Source of the DNA: Litoribaculum gwangyangense
Lineage (GTDB): Bacteria > Bacteroidota > Bacteroidia > Flavobacteriales > Flavobacteriaceae
Direction of reading: 5' to 3'
DNA length: 64,000 nucleotides
Assembly: GCF_039543505.1 (NCBI RefSeq)
Contig: NZ_BAABJW010000002.1
Span: 496,001 to 560,000 of the forward strand
Of this stretch, positions 8,085 through 15,857 are shown piece by piece. Positions within the stretch are counted from its first letter, which is position 1. Every line of letters begins with the position of its first letter. The position numbers and the translations under genes were made by a program. The notes below the pieces were generated by a model. That model had not been told where the DNA came from. It searched no databases and saw nothing but the letters and a program-made list of their open reading frames with translations.

Positions 8085-10460
8085 ATGGCTAAAAGCAAAA
8101 CCAAGACTAAAAGAGACCCTAGAAAAAAATTTAAACTCCCTAGTTTTAAGCTATCTAGCCAACAAAAATTGGTTTTAGGAAGCTTTCTAGTTATCTTTGG
8201 CCTGATACTTTTTATCGCTTTTGTATCATTCTTTTTTACAGGTGAAGCAGACCAAAGTAGTTTATCCAACTTTACTTCTCGTGACATAAAAACCCAGAAC
8301 TGGTTAAGTAAATCAGGGGCTTGGCTCAGTGATTTTTTTATTCAGCGAGGTTTTGGCATGGCATCGTTTATATTTTCTGGACTCATTTTTATATCTGGAG
8401 TATATGTGCTAATGAACCTCAATAAATCAAAACTTAGAAAGCATTGGTTTTGGGGTATTTTGATTGTTATATGGTTATCCGTTTTTTTTGGTTTTTTCAA
8501 AGATGAGAATGACATTTTGGGAGGTACCATTGGTTTTGAGGTAAATTCATTTTTGCAAGATTACATCGGTAAAATAGGAACTTCTCTATTATTGCTATTT
8601 GGTTTAATAACCTATTTAGCAATTCGTTTCAAAGTGACATTTGAGAGTTTTACGCATCTTTTTAAATCGGCAAAGAATAATATTAAAGATGAATTTTCAG
8701 GACTAGATGACGAGAACATAGTTTCATTTGACAATAATTTATCCGACGAGGCTGAAGCTATCAAATCTGCCTTTGACCTATCAGATGACACCAATAACGC
8801 TTCAGAAACAAAATCGTCAAAAATAACACCCGTAGAGTTTGAAGTTTCTACTAAAGATATAGATGAGGATTTAGATATTGAAATGGAAGTTGAAAAAGTA
8901 TCTGAAGAACTATCAGAAAAGGATAACCTTGCTAATAAATTGGTTGAAGATTTTGGATTATTTGATCCTACTTTAGAATTGGCTAAATATCAATTTCCGC
9001 CGCTAGATTTGCTCAAAAAATATGATTCTGAAGGGATTCAAATTAATCAAGAAGAATTAGAGGAGAATAAAAATAAAATTGTCGAAACCCTTAAAAACTA
9101 TAGTATTGGCATTGCCAGCATCAAAGCTACTATTGGGCCCACTGTAACGCTTTACGAAATTGTGCCTGATGCCGGTATAAGGATTTCAAAAATAAAAAAC
9201 TTAGAAGATGATATTGCGCTTTCTCTGGCAGCTTTAGGCATTCGTATAATAGCACCCATACCAGGCAAGGGAACTATAGGTATAGAGGTTCCAAACAAAA
9301 ACGCAACCATTGTATCGATGCGTTCGGTGATTGCCTCTAAAAAATTCCAGAGTTCAGAAATGCAACTTCCTATAGCTTTGGGTAAAACCATTAGCAATGA
9401 AACCTTTGTCGTAGATTTAGCGAAAATGCCTCATTTATTAATGGCTGGTGCTACAGGGCAAGGAAAATCAGTTGGATTAAATGCCGTATTAACATCCTTA
9501 CTTTATAAAAAACACCCTGCTGAAGTAAAGTTTATTTTAGTAGATCCCAAGAAGGTAGAACTTACCCTTTTCAATAAAATAGAGCGACATTATTTAGCGA
9601 AACTCCCTGATAGTGAGGAGGCCATTATTACTGATAACAACAAGGTAATCAATACATTAAACTCTCTTTGTATTGAAATGGACAATCGCTACGAACTTCT
9701 TAAAAACGCTATGTGCAGAAACATAGCAGAGTATAATGTGAAGTTTAAAGCGCGGAAATTAAATCCGAACGAAGGTCATCAATTTTTACCGTATATTATT
9801 TTGGTTGTTGATGAGTTTGCAGATTTAATCATGACTGCAGGTAAAGAAGTAGAAACACCTATTGCTCGTTTAGCTCAATTGGCTAGAGCCATTGGTATCC
9901 ATTTAATTATTGCGACACAACGCCCATCTGTAAACGTTATCACAGGGATTATTAAAGCTAATTTTCCTGCACGAATCGCCTTTAGGGTAACTTCAAAAAT
10001 CGATTCTCGAACTATTTTAGATAGTTCGGGAGCCGATCAACTTATAGGTAGAGGAGACATGCTATTTACTCAAGGTAATGATGTCATTCGTGTGCAATGT
10101 GCTTTCGTAGATACACCTGAAGTAGAAAAGATAACAGAGTTTATTGGCTCGCAAAAAGCCTACCCAGATGCTTACATGTTGCCAGAATATATTGGCGAAG
10201 AAAGTGGCACAAGTCTTGATATAGACATATCGGACAGAGACAAACTCTTTAAAGAAGCAGCGGTGGTGATAGTAACGGCTCAACAAGGTTCTGCCTCCTT
10301 ATTACAACGCAAATTGAAATTAGGTTACAACAGAGCTGGTAGGTTGATTGATCAATTAGAAGCTGCTGGTATAGTTGGACCATTTGAAGGTAGTAAAGCT
10401 AGGCAAGTATTGGTTTCAGATTTAACAGCCTTGGACAAACTTTTAGAAGATGAAATTTAA
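8085..10460 (+). CDS. ftsK: DNA translocase FtsK/SpoIIIE
   Basis: A 791-residue septal DNA pump that coordinates chromosome segregation with division. Four transmembrane segments lie within residues 28-185, followed by an acidic linker (about 200-310), the alpha/beta motor domain with Walker A GATGQGKS near residue 453 and Walker B ILVVDEFADLI near 570, and a C-terminal winged-helix gamma domain (about 715-785, with the LLQRKLKLGYNRAGRLIDQLE signature) that would read polar KOPS-like sequences. The linker is much shorter than in E. coli, which is normal for the phylum. The stop codon overlaps a possible upstream start of lolA. Confidence 0.96.
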   Translation: MAKSKTKTKRDPRKKFKLPSFKLSSQQKLVLGSFLVIFGLILFIAFVSFFFTGEADQSSLSNFTSRDIKTQNWLSKSGAWLSDFFIQRGFGMASFIFSGLIFISGVYVLMNLNKSKLRKHWFWGILIVIWLSVFFGFFKDENDILGGTIGFEVNSFLQDYIGKIGTSLLLLFGLITYLAIRFKVTFESFTHLFKSAKNNIKDEFSGLDDENIVSFDNNLSDEAEAIKSAFDLSDDTNNASETKSSKITPVEFEVSTKDIDEDLDIEMEVEKVSEELSEKDNLANKLVEDFGLFDPTLELAKYQFPPLDLLKKYDSEGIQINQEELEENKNKIVETLKNYSIGIASIKATIGPTVTLYEIVPDAGIRISKIKNLEDDIALSLAALGIRIIAPIPGKGTIGIEVPNKNATIVSMRSVIASKKFQSSEMQLPIALGKTISNETFVVDLAKMPHLLMAGATGQGKSVGLNAVLTSLLYKKHPAEVKFILVDPKKVELTLFNKIERHYLAKLPDSEEAIITDNNKVINTLNSLCIEMDNRYELLKNAMCRNIAEYNVKFKARKLNPNEGHQFLPYIILVVDEFADLIMTAGKEVETPIARLAQLARAIGIHLIIATQRPSVNVITGIIKANFPARIAFRVTSKIDSRTILDSSGADQLIGRGDMLFTQGNDVIRVQCAFVDTPEVEKITEFIGSQKAYPDAYMLPEYIGEESGTSLDIDISDRDKLFKEAAVVIVTAQQGSASLLQRKLKLGYNRAGRLIDQLEAAGIVGPFEGSKARQVLVSDLTALDKLLEDEI

Positions 10461-10473
10461 TTTAACACAAAAC

Positions 10474-11109
10474 ATGAAAATATATACTAGTATTTTATTG
10501 ATAACACTTTCGTTAAGTGCATTTTCACAAAACAAAGCAAAAACACTATTGAACGAGGTTTCTAACAAAGTGAAAGGTTATGAGAATATTTCTTTGGACT
10601 TTAAGTATGTGCTTGAAAATACTTCTGAAAACATAAAGCAAGAAACCAAGGGTGATGTGGTTATGCAAGGTAATAAATACCGTTTGAATATCTTAGGGGT
10701 AACGCGCTTGTATGATGGCAAAAATACCTACAGTATAAGTTCTGAAGATGAAGAAGTGACGATTTCATCCGAAAATGATGATGAAAATGATGCCATAACA
10801 CCTAGCAAAATGTTATCTTTTTATGAGGATGGGTATACTTACTCTCTAGATATTGAACAAAATGTAAATGGTAGAAAAATTCAATATGTAAAATTAACGC
10901 CTATTGATTCCAATTCTGAGATTAAAAATATTCTCTTGGGTATTGATTCACAAACAAAACACATATACAATTTAATCCAAATTGGAAAAAATGGCACCAA
11001 AACTACTTTAACCGTTAATTCTTTCAAAACAAATACACCTTTATCCAAATCCTTATTTACCTTTGATGCCAACAAATACAAAGATTACTACATCAATAAA
11101 CTAGATTAG
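10474..11109 (+). CDS. lolA: Outer-membrane lipoprotein carrier protein LolA
   Basis: A periplasmic chaperone that carries lipoproteins from the inner to the outer membrane. The chosen start MKIYTSILLITLSLSAFSQN gives a classical signal peptide. An ATG 24 bp upstream (10450) is also open and would overlap the end of ftsK by 11 bp, but it adds a polar tail in front of the signal peptide. The mature part has the LolA pattern of beta strands, including KYRLNILGVTRLYDGKNTY and a C-terminal half ending in FTFDANKYKDYYI. It is part of an ftsK-lolA-lptF/G run of envelope genes. Confidence 0.85.
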   Translation: MKIYTSILLITLSLSAFSQNKAKTLLNEVSNKVKGYENISLDFKYVLENTSENIKQETKGDVVMQGNKYRLNILGVTRLYDGKNTYSISSEDEEVTISSENDDENDAITPSKMLSFYEDGYTYSLDIEQNVNGRKIQYVKLTPIDSNSEIKNILLGIDSQTKHIYNLIQIGKNGTKTTLTVNSFKTNTPLSKSLFTFDANKYKDYYINKLD

Positions 11110-11117
11110 GTGCGTTT

Positions 11118-13085
11118 GTGAAAATATTAGATCGATACATATTAACTACATACCTAAAAACTTTTGTCAGTGTGTTTGTAATACTCATGCTGATATTTAT
11201 TTTACAGACTATTTGGCTTTACATAAAAGAATTGGCTGGTAAAGATCTGGATATTGCTGTGGTATTTAAATTTATTCTCTACTTTTTACCCAAACTCATC
11301 CCTTTAGTATTACCACTCACTATTCTTTTAGCTTCCATTATGGTATTTGGTAGTTTTGCTGAAAACTATGAGTTTGCCGCCATGAAATCGACTGGCATCT
11401 CGCTGCAACGAGCTATGTCTGGACTTAGCGTTTTTATTGTAATATTGGCCATTACGACGTTTTTCTTTTCAAATAATGTGATTCCTTGGGCGGAGTTGAA
11501 TTCGTATAATCTAAGGAGGAATATTGCCAAATTAAAACCTGCCATGTTACTGGCTGAAGGGCAGTTTAACGAGGTGGGAACTTATAATATTAAATTCGCC
11601 AGTAAAAGTGGTGATAGAGACCAATTCTTAGAAAATGTAACGATTCACATTAAAGGCGACAATGGGAGAACCAATGCAACCACTATTATTTCCAAAACTG
11701 GAGAGCTTGCCAGTGAAAAAAATTCTAATGTATTAAAACTTATTTTAGAAGATGGACATTATTACAGCGACCTATCCTCAAACAACCCCAGAAATAGAAA
11801 CACCAATCCTTTTGCTAAAAGTACTTTTGAGAAAAAGGTTATCAACATTGATTTATCGCAATTAAATAATGTGGATTTTGATGAAAAATCTCAAACCGAC
11901 AAATATAATATGTTGGATGTTGCTGGTTTAAATAAATCCTTAGACTCATTGGTAAAAAAAAGTGAGGAAGAATATGTAACATTTGCTAAAAATTTAGAAT
12001 TGCGATCCAGTTTTGTAAATAATTTTTTAAAATCAGTTGAAAAAAACAAGGACTCTGCTTACACAGGAAATTTATTGGATGTATTGGATACTAAAAAGAA
12101 AGTAGAGATTCTTGAGGCCGCTTCAAGAACTATTTCAACCCCCAAACAAATTATTTCCACTAAAAAAACAGCCCTAAAAATCTCAGAAGAAAATATTAAT
12201 AAACACATTATATCCTTACATGAAAAATTTGCTTTGGGATTTGCTTGTGTTATACTGTTTTTTGTTGGCGCGCCTTTGGGAGCATTAATACGTAAAGGAG
12301 GTATTGGCTTACCCATGGTTATAGCCATTGTACTATTTTTAACTTACCATTTCATTGGTATTTTTGCTACAAATAGTGCTAAAAAAGGTGGGTTTAACCC
12401 TATATTGGCAAGTTGGTTCTCTACACTGATTATGTTGCCTTTGGGTATTTTCTTGACCAGACGAGCTACGGCTGATAAAGGGTTATTTGATTTTGATAGT
12501 GTGATTGAACCTTTAAAAAATGCCCTTAAAATTAAACCTAAGGACAGTGTTGATTATCGATTTTTAATATCTTATAAAAACAATGAACTTATCAATGTTA
12601 TCAACCATTTCGAAACTTTAGGACATGACGAATCCTGCAGATATGAAGCTTTAAAAGTTTTGGAATCAAGAGGAAATACTATTGATAGTTTGCGTGATAT
12701 GGGATTAGTTATAAACGAAGATTTTGATACTTCAGAAACAATAATAAGAAAAGACTACAAACCACACTCAAAATTTGCCATTATTTTATTTATAATCGGG
12801 GTTATACTGCTTATCCTGCATTTTGTTTTTAAGAACAATAAAATGCCTTCTTTGGCTTCAGCATCCATTCAACTAAGTCTTGTTTCATTTGTTTTATTTG
12901 TAATTTATTATATCAAGTCGTTATTGAACATATTTAAATTTTACAACCACATTCAAAAGAGCACAAAAAAACCAAACCTATTTCTAATCATACTCGGCTT
13001 TCCTTTATACTTTATTACATACATCTTTTTAAATGATAAAATAAAGGAAGACTTAAAACTAATTTGTTTAGAATCTTTAAAATAA
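11118..13085 (+). CDS. LptF/LptG family LPS export permease, long form
   Basis: A 655-residue inner-membrane permease of the YjgP/YjgQ (LptF/LptG) family, part of the complex that extracts lipopolysaccharide for transport to the outer membrane. The N-terminus (MKILDRYILTTYLKTF) and PLVLPLTILLASIMVFG with FAENYEFAAMKSTGISL are characteristic; a periplasmic domain follows (about 125-365) and further helices at about 370-460. Residues beyond 470 form an extra soluble segment and two or three more transmembrane helices not present in the roughly 360-residue proteobacterial proteins. The start codon is GTG, 8 bp after lolA. LptF cannot be told from LptG by eye. Confidence 0.88.
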   Translation: MKILDRYILTTYLKTFVSVFVILMLIFILQTIWLYIKELAGKDLDIAVVFKFILYFLPKLIPLVLPLTILLASIMVFGSFAENYEFAAMKSTGISLQRAMSGLSVFIVILAITTFFFSNNVIPWAELNSYNLRRNIAKLKPAMLLAEGQFNEVGTYNIKFASKSGDRDQFLENVTIHIKGDNGRTNATTIISKTGELASEKNSNVLKLILEDGHYYSDLSSNNPRNRNTNPFAKSTFEKKVINIDLSQLNNVDFDEKSQTDKYNMLDVAGLNKSLDSLVKKSEEEYVTFAKNLELRSSFVNNFLKSVEKNKDSAYTGNLLDVLDTKKKVEILEAASRTISTPKQIISTKKTALKISEENINKHIISLHEKFALGFACVILFFVGAPLGALIRKGGIGLPMVIAIVLFLTYHFIGIFATNSAKKGGFNPILASWFSTLIMLPLGIFLTRRATADKGLFDFDSVIEPLKNALKIKPKDSVDYRFLISYKNNELINVINHFETLGHDESCRYEALKVLESRGNTIDSLRDMGLVINEDFDTSETIIRKDYKPHSKFAIILFIIGVILLILHFVFKNNKMPSLASASIQLSLVSFVLFVIYYIKSLLNIFKFYNHIQKSTKKPNLFLIILGFPLYFITYIFLNDKIKEDLKLICLESLK

Positions 13086-13097
13086 GCAATATCTTTG
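13064..13097 (+). promoter_or_regulatory. Promoter of ribB (Bacteroidota -33/-7 type)
   Basis: TTG at 13064-13066 and TATCTTTG at 13090-13097 are separated by 23 bp, fitting the TTG-N17-23-TAnnTTTG consensus. The -7 element lies only 4 bp before the first ribB ATG, so the transcript would begin at or next to that codon and be nearly leaderless, or else translation uses the ATG at 13117. Confidence 0.6.
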
Positions 13098-13101
13098 CAT
13101 A

Positions 13102-14262
13102 ATGAATGCGGAAACCATGACACAAAAAAATGCTTCTAAGTTTAAATTAAACACCATACAGGAAGCTATTGAGGATATTAGAAACGGAAAAGTTATTATA
13201 GTAGTTGATGATGAAAATCGTGAAAATGAAGGCGATTTTGTTGCTGCTGCAGAAAAAGTAACACCGCAAATGATAAACTTTATGGCCACTCATGGTAAGG
13301 GCCTTATTTGTGCACCTTTAACCGAAACGCGCTGTAAAGAGTTGGAATTGAACATGATGGTTCATAACAATACCGATCCAATGGAAACTGCATTCACTGT
13401 ATCGGTTGATTTAAGAGGTAACGGTGTTACTACGGGTATTTCTGCCAGTGATAGGTCTAAAACAATAAAAGCACTAATCAATGATGAAACCAAACCATTT
13501 GAACTGGCTCGTCCAGGGCATATCTTTCCATTGGTAGCTAAGGAAGGCGGTGTATTACGTAGAACAGGACATACCGAAGCGGCTATTGATTTTTCTAGGT
13601 TAGCGGGTTTAAAACCTGCTGGTGTGATTGTTGAAATTATGAATGAAGATGGTTCCATGGCACGTTTACCTGAACTTTTAGAGATCTCAAAAAAACTAGA
13701 TTTAAAAATTGTTTCCATAGAAGATTTAGTAGCATATAGAATGCAACATGATTCTTTAATTGAGAGAAAAGAAGATTTTCAAATCGAAACTAGATTTGGA
13801 AGTTTTAGATTAAGAGCCTATAAACAAACAACTAATAATCAAATACATATAGCTTTAACGAAAGGTATTTGGAAAGATAATGAAGAAGTGCCTACACGTA
13901 TTAATTCTACATTGGTTAATAACGATATTTTAGGTACTTTAACCAATAATGTTGATGAGCAATTGGACAATATGTTTAAGGTTATCAATGATGAAGGAAA
14001 GGGCGCCATCATCTTTATTAACCAAGAATCACAGTCCATGAATATTTTAAACAGACTGGCTGTTTTAAAAGAAAATCAAAAGCCCAATGAGGTTTCCAAA
14101 GCCCCAAGAATCAACATGGATTCTAGAGACTTTGGTATAGGTGCTCAAATTTTACATGATTTAAATATTCACAAATTAAGACTGATCTCCAATACGGAAC
14201 AAACCAAACGCGTTGGTTTAATTGGCTATGGATTGGAGATTGTTGATTATATTCAGTATTAA
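13102..14262 (+). CDS. ribB: 3,4-dihydroxy-2-butanone 4-phosphate synthase with degenerate GTP cyclohydrolase II-like domain
   Basis: A 386-residue riboflavin-biosynthesis enzyme. Residues 16-215 are a complete DHBP synthase, making the four-carbon riboflavin precursor from ribulose 5-phosphate: DDENRENEGDF, HGKGLICAP, RPGHIFPL and RTGHTEA are intact. The C-terminal half aligns with GTP cyclohydrolase II, ending in the usual RDFGIGAQILHDLNIHKLRL pattern, but where the active enzyme has a three-cysteine zinc site (SECLTGDxFGSLRCDCG) this protein reads STLVNNDILGTLTNNV at about residues 267-282, with no cysteine. The GTP cyclohydrolase reaction is therefore probably absent and supplied elsewhere. 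It resembles proteins described as RibBX. The ATG at 13117 is an alternative start. Its 3' end overlaps the converging gene by 4 bp. Confidence 0.9.
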   Translation: MNAETMTQKNASKFKLNTIQEAIEDIRNGKVIIVVDDENRENEGDFVAAAEKVTPQMINFMATHGKGLICAPLTETRCKELELNMMVHNNTDPMETAFTVSVDLRGNGVTTGISASDRSKTIKALINDETKPFELARPGHIFPLVAKEGGVLRRTGHTEAAIDFSRLAGLKPAGVIVEIMNEDGSMARLPELLEISKKLDLKIVSIEDLVAYRMQHDSLIERKEDFQIETRFGSFRLRAYKQTTNNQIHIALTKGIWKDNEEVPTRINSTLVNNDILGTLTNNVDEQLDNMFKVINDEGKGAIIFINQESQSMNILNRLAVLKENQKPNEVSKAPRINMDSRDFGIGAQILHDLNIHKLRLISNTEQTKRVGLIGYGLEIVDYIQY

Positions 14263-15206
14263 TTAATTACTTCAAAAATTTTAAAAAGCCTCTTTTCTTT
14301 TGAATTGGGAACTTCAGATATAAAAGCATATTTCCCTGGCTCTAAATTAGCATAAAAATAACCTTTACTTCCCGCTGGCATATCATTTACACCACCTAAA
14401 AAGGTGACACCACTTGGAACCGGAGTAATTAACCCTTTAGGATCAGACCAATCCATCCACTTTTCTAATGCCTCCTCACTTGCCGATTCGGATAACTTAA
14501 CTAAGTTGATATCATGCCATATAAAATTTTCATGAGGTTTTTGATCTTTTACAAATACTGAAAATATCTGTTTTCCTTTGGTAATACCTTTATCATAAGT
14601 AATGCCATCTTCACCAGACAATATTATATTAACGGTAGGGCTTGGAGGCTCATTACCACTATCTTGCTCGGTAACTACAAGTGGTTTCGCCATACCCATA
14701 AGTGTGTGAAACTTCCCATTAGGCATTTTCACATAACATTCCATGATATAATACCCCGGTTTTAAATTTACAGTCGTAATAGCGGTATGTTTCGGCGCAA
14801 TTAATCCAGAGCCACCAGAAAATACGATCTCTCCAAACCAAGCGGGTAATTTGCCAAAGGCAGCAAAACCTTCTTCTGGTTTACCTTCATTAATTAAATC
14901 CATACCTTCCTCAAAAACAGGAGCAATATCGGTTATGGCATTTTCAACCGTTTTGCCAGCAGGATATTTATCTAGTAAAAAGAAATGGGTCTCATTAGAT
15001 TGATTATTGTATTTAAAGGTGTTCCAACCAGATGGAATGGTGTCGGGAGCAAAGAACTCCATGCTCTTGGTGGTAATTTCTATGTAATTAGGTTTTTCTT
15101 CAATGACTTCTTCGTATTCAAAAGTCGTTTCAGTTTTTTTGTCTGATTTACAGCTAAAAAACAAAGTACTACAGATAATGGTTAAAAGTAAAAAGTTAGA
15201 TTTCAT
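14259..15206 (-). CDS. Cupredoxin-like lipoprotein, last gene of the cytolysin operon
   Basis: A 315-residue lipoprotein (lipobox ending at C19) that I do not recognise as a named family. The first half looks like a blue-copper (cupredoxin) fold: a His in NETHFFLL (H74), then C157, H167 and M172 in the segment from MECYVKMPNG to FHTLMGM. The His-x4-Met spacing equals that of plastocyanin, while the Cys lies farther upstream than usual, so copper binding is possible but unproven. The second half (190-315) repeats a similar beta pattern (PGKYAFISEVP) without those ligands. It is the last of seven closely spaced minus-strand genes and follows the preceding lipoprotein gene after 22 bp. Confidence 0.75.
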   Translation of the reverse strand: MKSNFLLLTIICSTLFFSCKSDKKTETTFEYEEVIEEKPNYIEITTKSMEFFAPDTIPSGWNTFKYNNQSNETHFFLLDKYPAGKTVENAITDIAPVFEEGMDLINEGKPEEGFAAFGKLPAWFGEIVFSGGSGLIAPKHTAITTVNLKPGYYIMECYVKMPNGKFHTLMGMAKPLVVTEQDSGNEPPSPTVNIILSGEDGITYDKGITKGKQIFSVFVKDQKPHENFIWHDINLVKLSESASEEALEKWMDWSDPKGLITPVPSGVTFLGGVNDMPAGSKGYFYANLEPGKYAFISEVPNSKEKRLFKIFEVIN

Positions 15207-15228
15207 AATTAATTGGTTTAATGATGTT

Positions 15229-15840
15229 TTAAAAATTGGTTAATTGTTGTAATTTCAATTCCTTTATGATCTTATCGATGTCCTCATGCTTTACTTCTTG
15301 GGTTTCAACATCTACAGCAAATCGTTCAGCATAAAACATCGAAATATTATATTTATCATTACCTTTTGAATAGGTTTCTTTTAGTTTCATACCATCGACA
15401 AATCGAGATTTAATATAGCCGTAGCTGGTTTCTTCATCATAATCCATTTGACTTGAAAACATATAGGTACCAACAGCACTTGCCCCTCGTTCTCCAGCAC
15501 CATCAATTATCATAACTCGAATCCGTTTATTGCCTATATTATAGTTACTGCCACAAGAACCAACTCCCGGTAACATATTAATACTTGAAGAAGACAACGG
15601 TAAATCTAATAAGGTTTTAGGCAACCAAGACTCGAATTGTACCTTAGTTAAATGTGGCAATTCTTTTAGCTTTTCCATCTTATCTTGGGTTTTCGGAGCC
15701 TCTTTTGCCACTTTAGCTGCATTGTTTATGGTACTTTGCGTAATCTCTATCTCATTTTTTAAATCGTTGGTTACCTTTTTACAGGTAGATAAAAGTATAA
15801 GCGAGATACAGGTTAGCATGAATAAAATTGGTTTTTTCAT
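15229..15840 (-). CDS. Hypothetical lipoprotein in the cytolysin operon
   Basis: A 203-residue lipoprotein (signal and lipobox LLST-C20 from the start at 15840; eight upstream codons would overlap the preceding gene and are not used). A charged helix follows (about 22-60). The conserved-looking core runs from the GSCGSNYNIGNKRIRVMIID region through a Met/Tyr-rich strand to FAVDVETQEV and a short C-terminal helix. I recall similar uncharacterised periplasmic proteins in Gram-negative bacteria but no function. It lies 17 bp behind the Tat/vWA gene and is clearly cotranscribed with it. Confidence 0.7.
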   Translation of the reverse strand: MKKPILFMLTCISLILLSTCKKVTNDLKNEIEITQSTINNAAKVAKEAPKTQDKMEKLKELPHLTKVQFESWLPKTLLDLPLSSSSINMLPGVGSCGSNYNIGNKRIRVMIIDGAGERGASAVGTYMFSSQMDYDEETSYGYIKSRFVDGMKLKETYSKGNDKYNISMFYAERFAVDVETQEVKHEDIDKIIKELKLQQLTNF

Positions 15841-15857
15841 TTCTATTGATTTATCGA

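Noticed and set aside
13362..13718. 118-codon open frame antisense to ribB
   Set aside because: Lies wholly inside the conserved DHBP synthase domain on the other strand, with low-complexity Ser/Thr composition.
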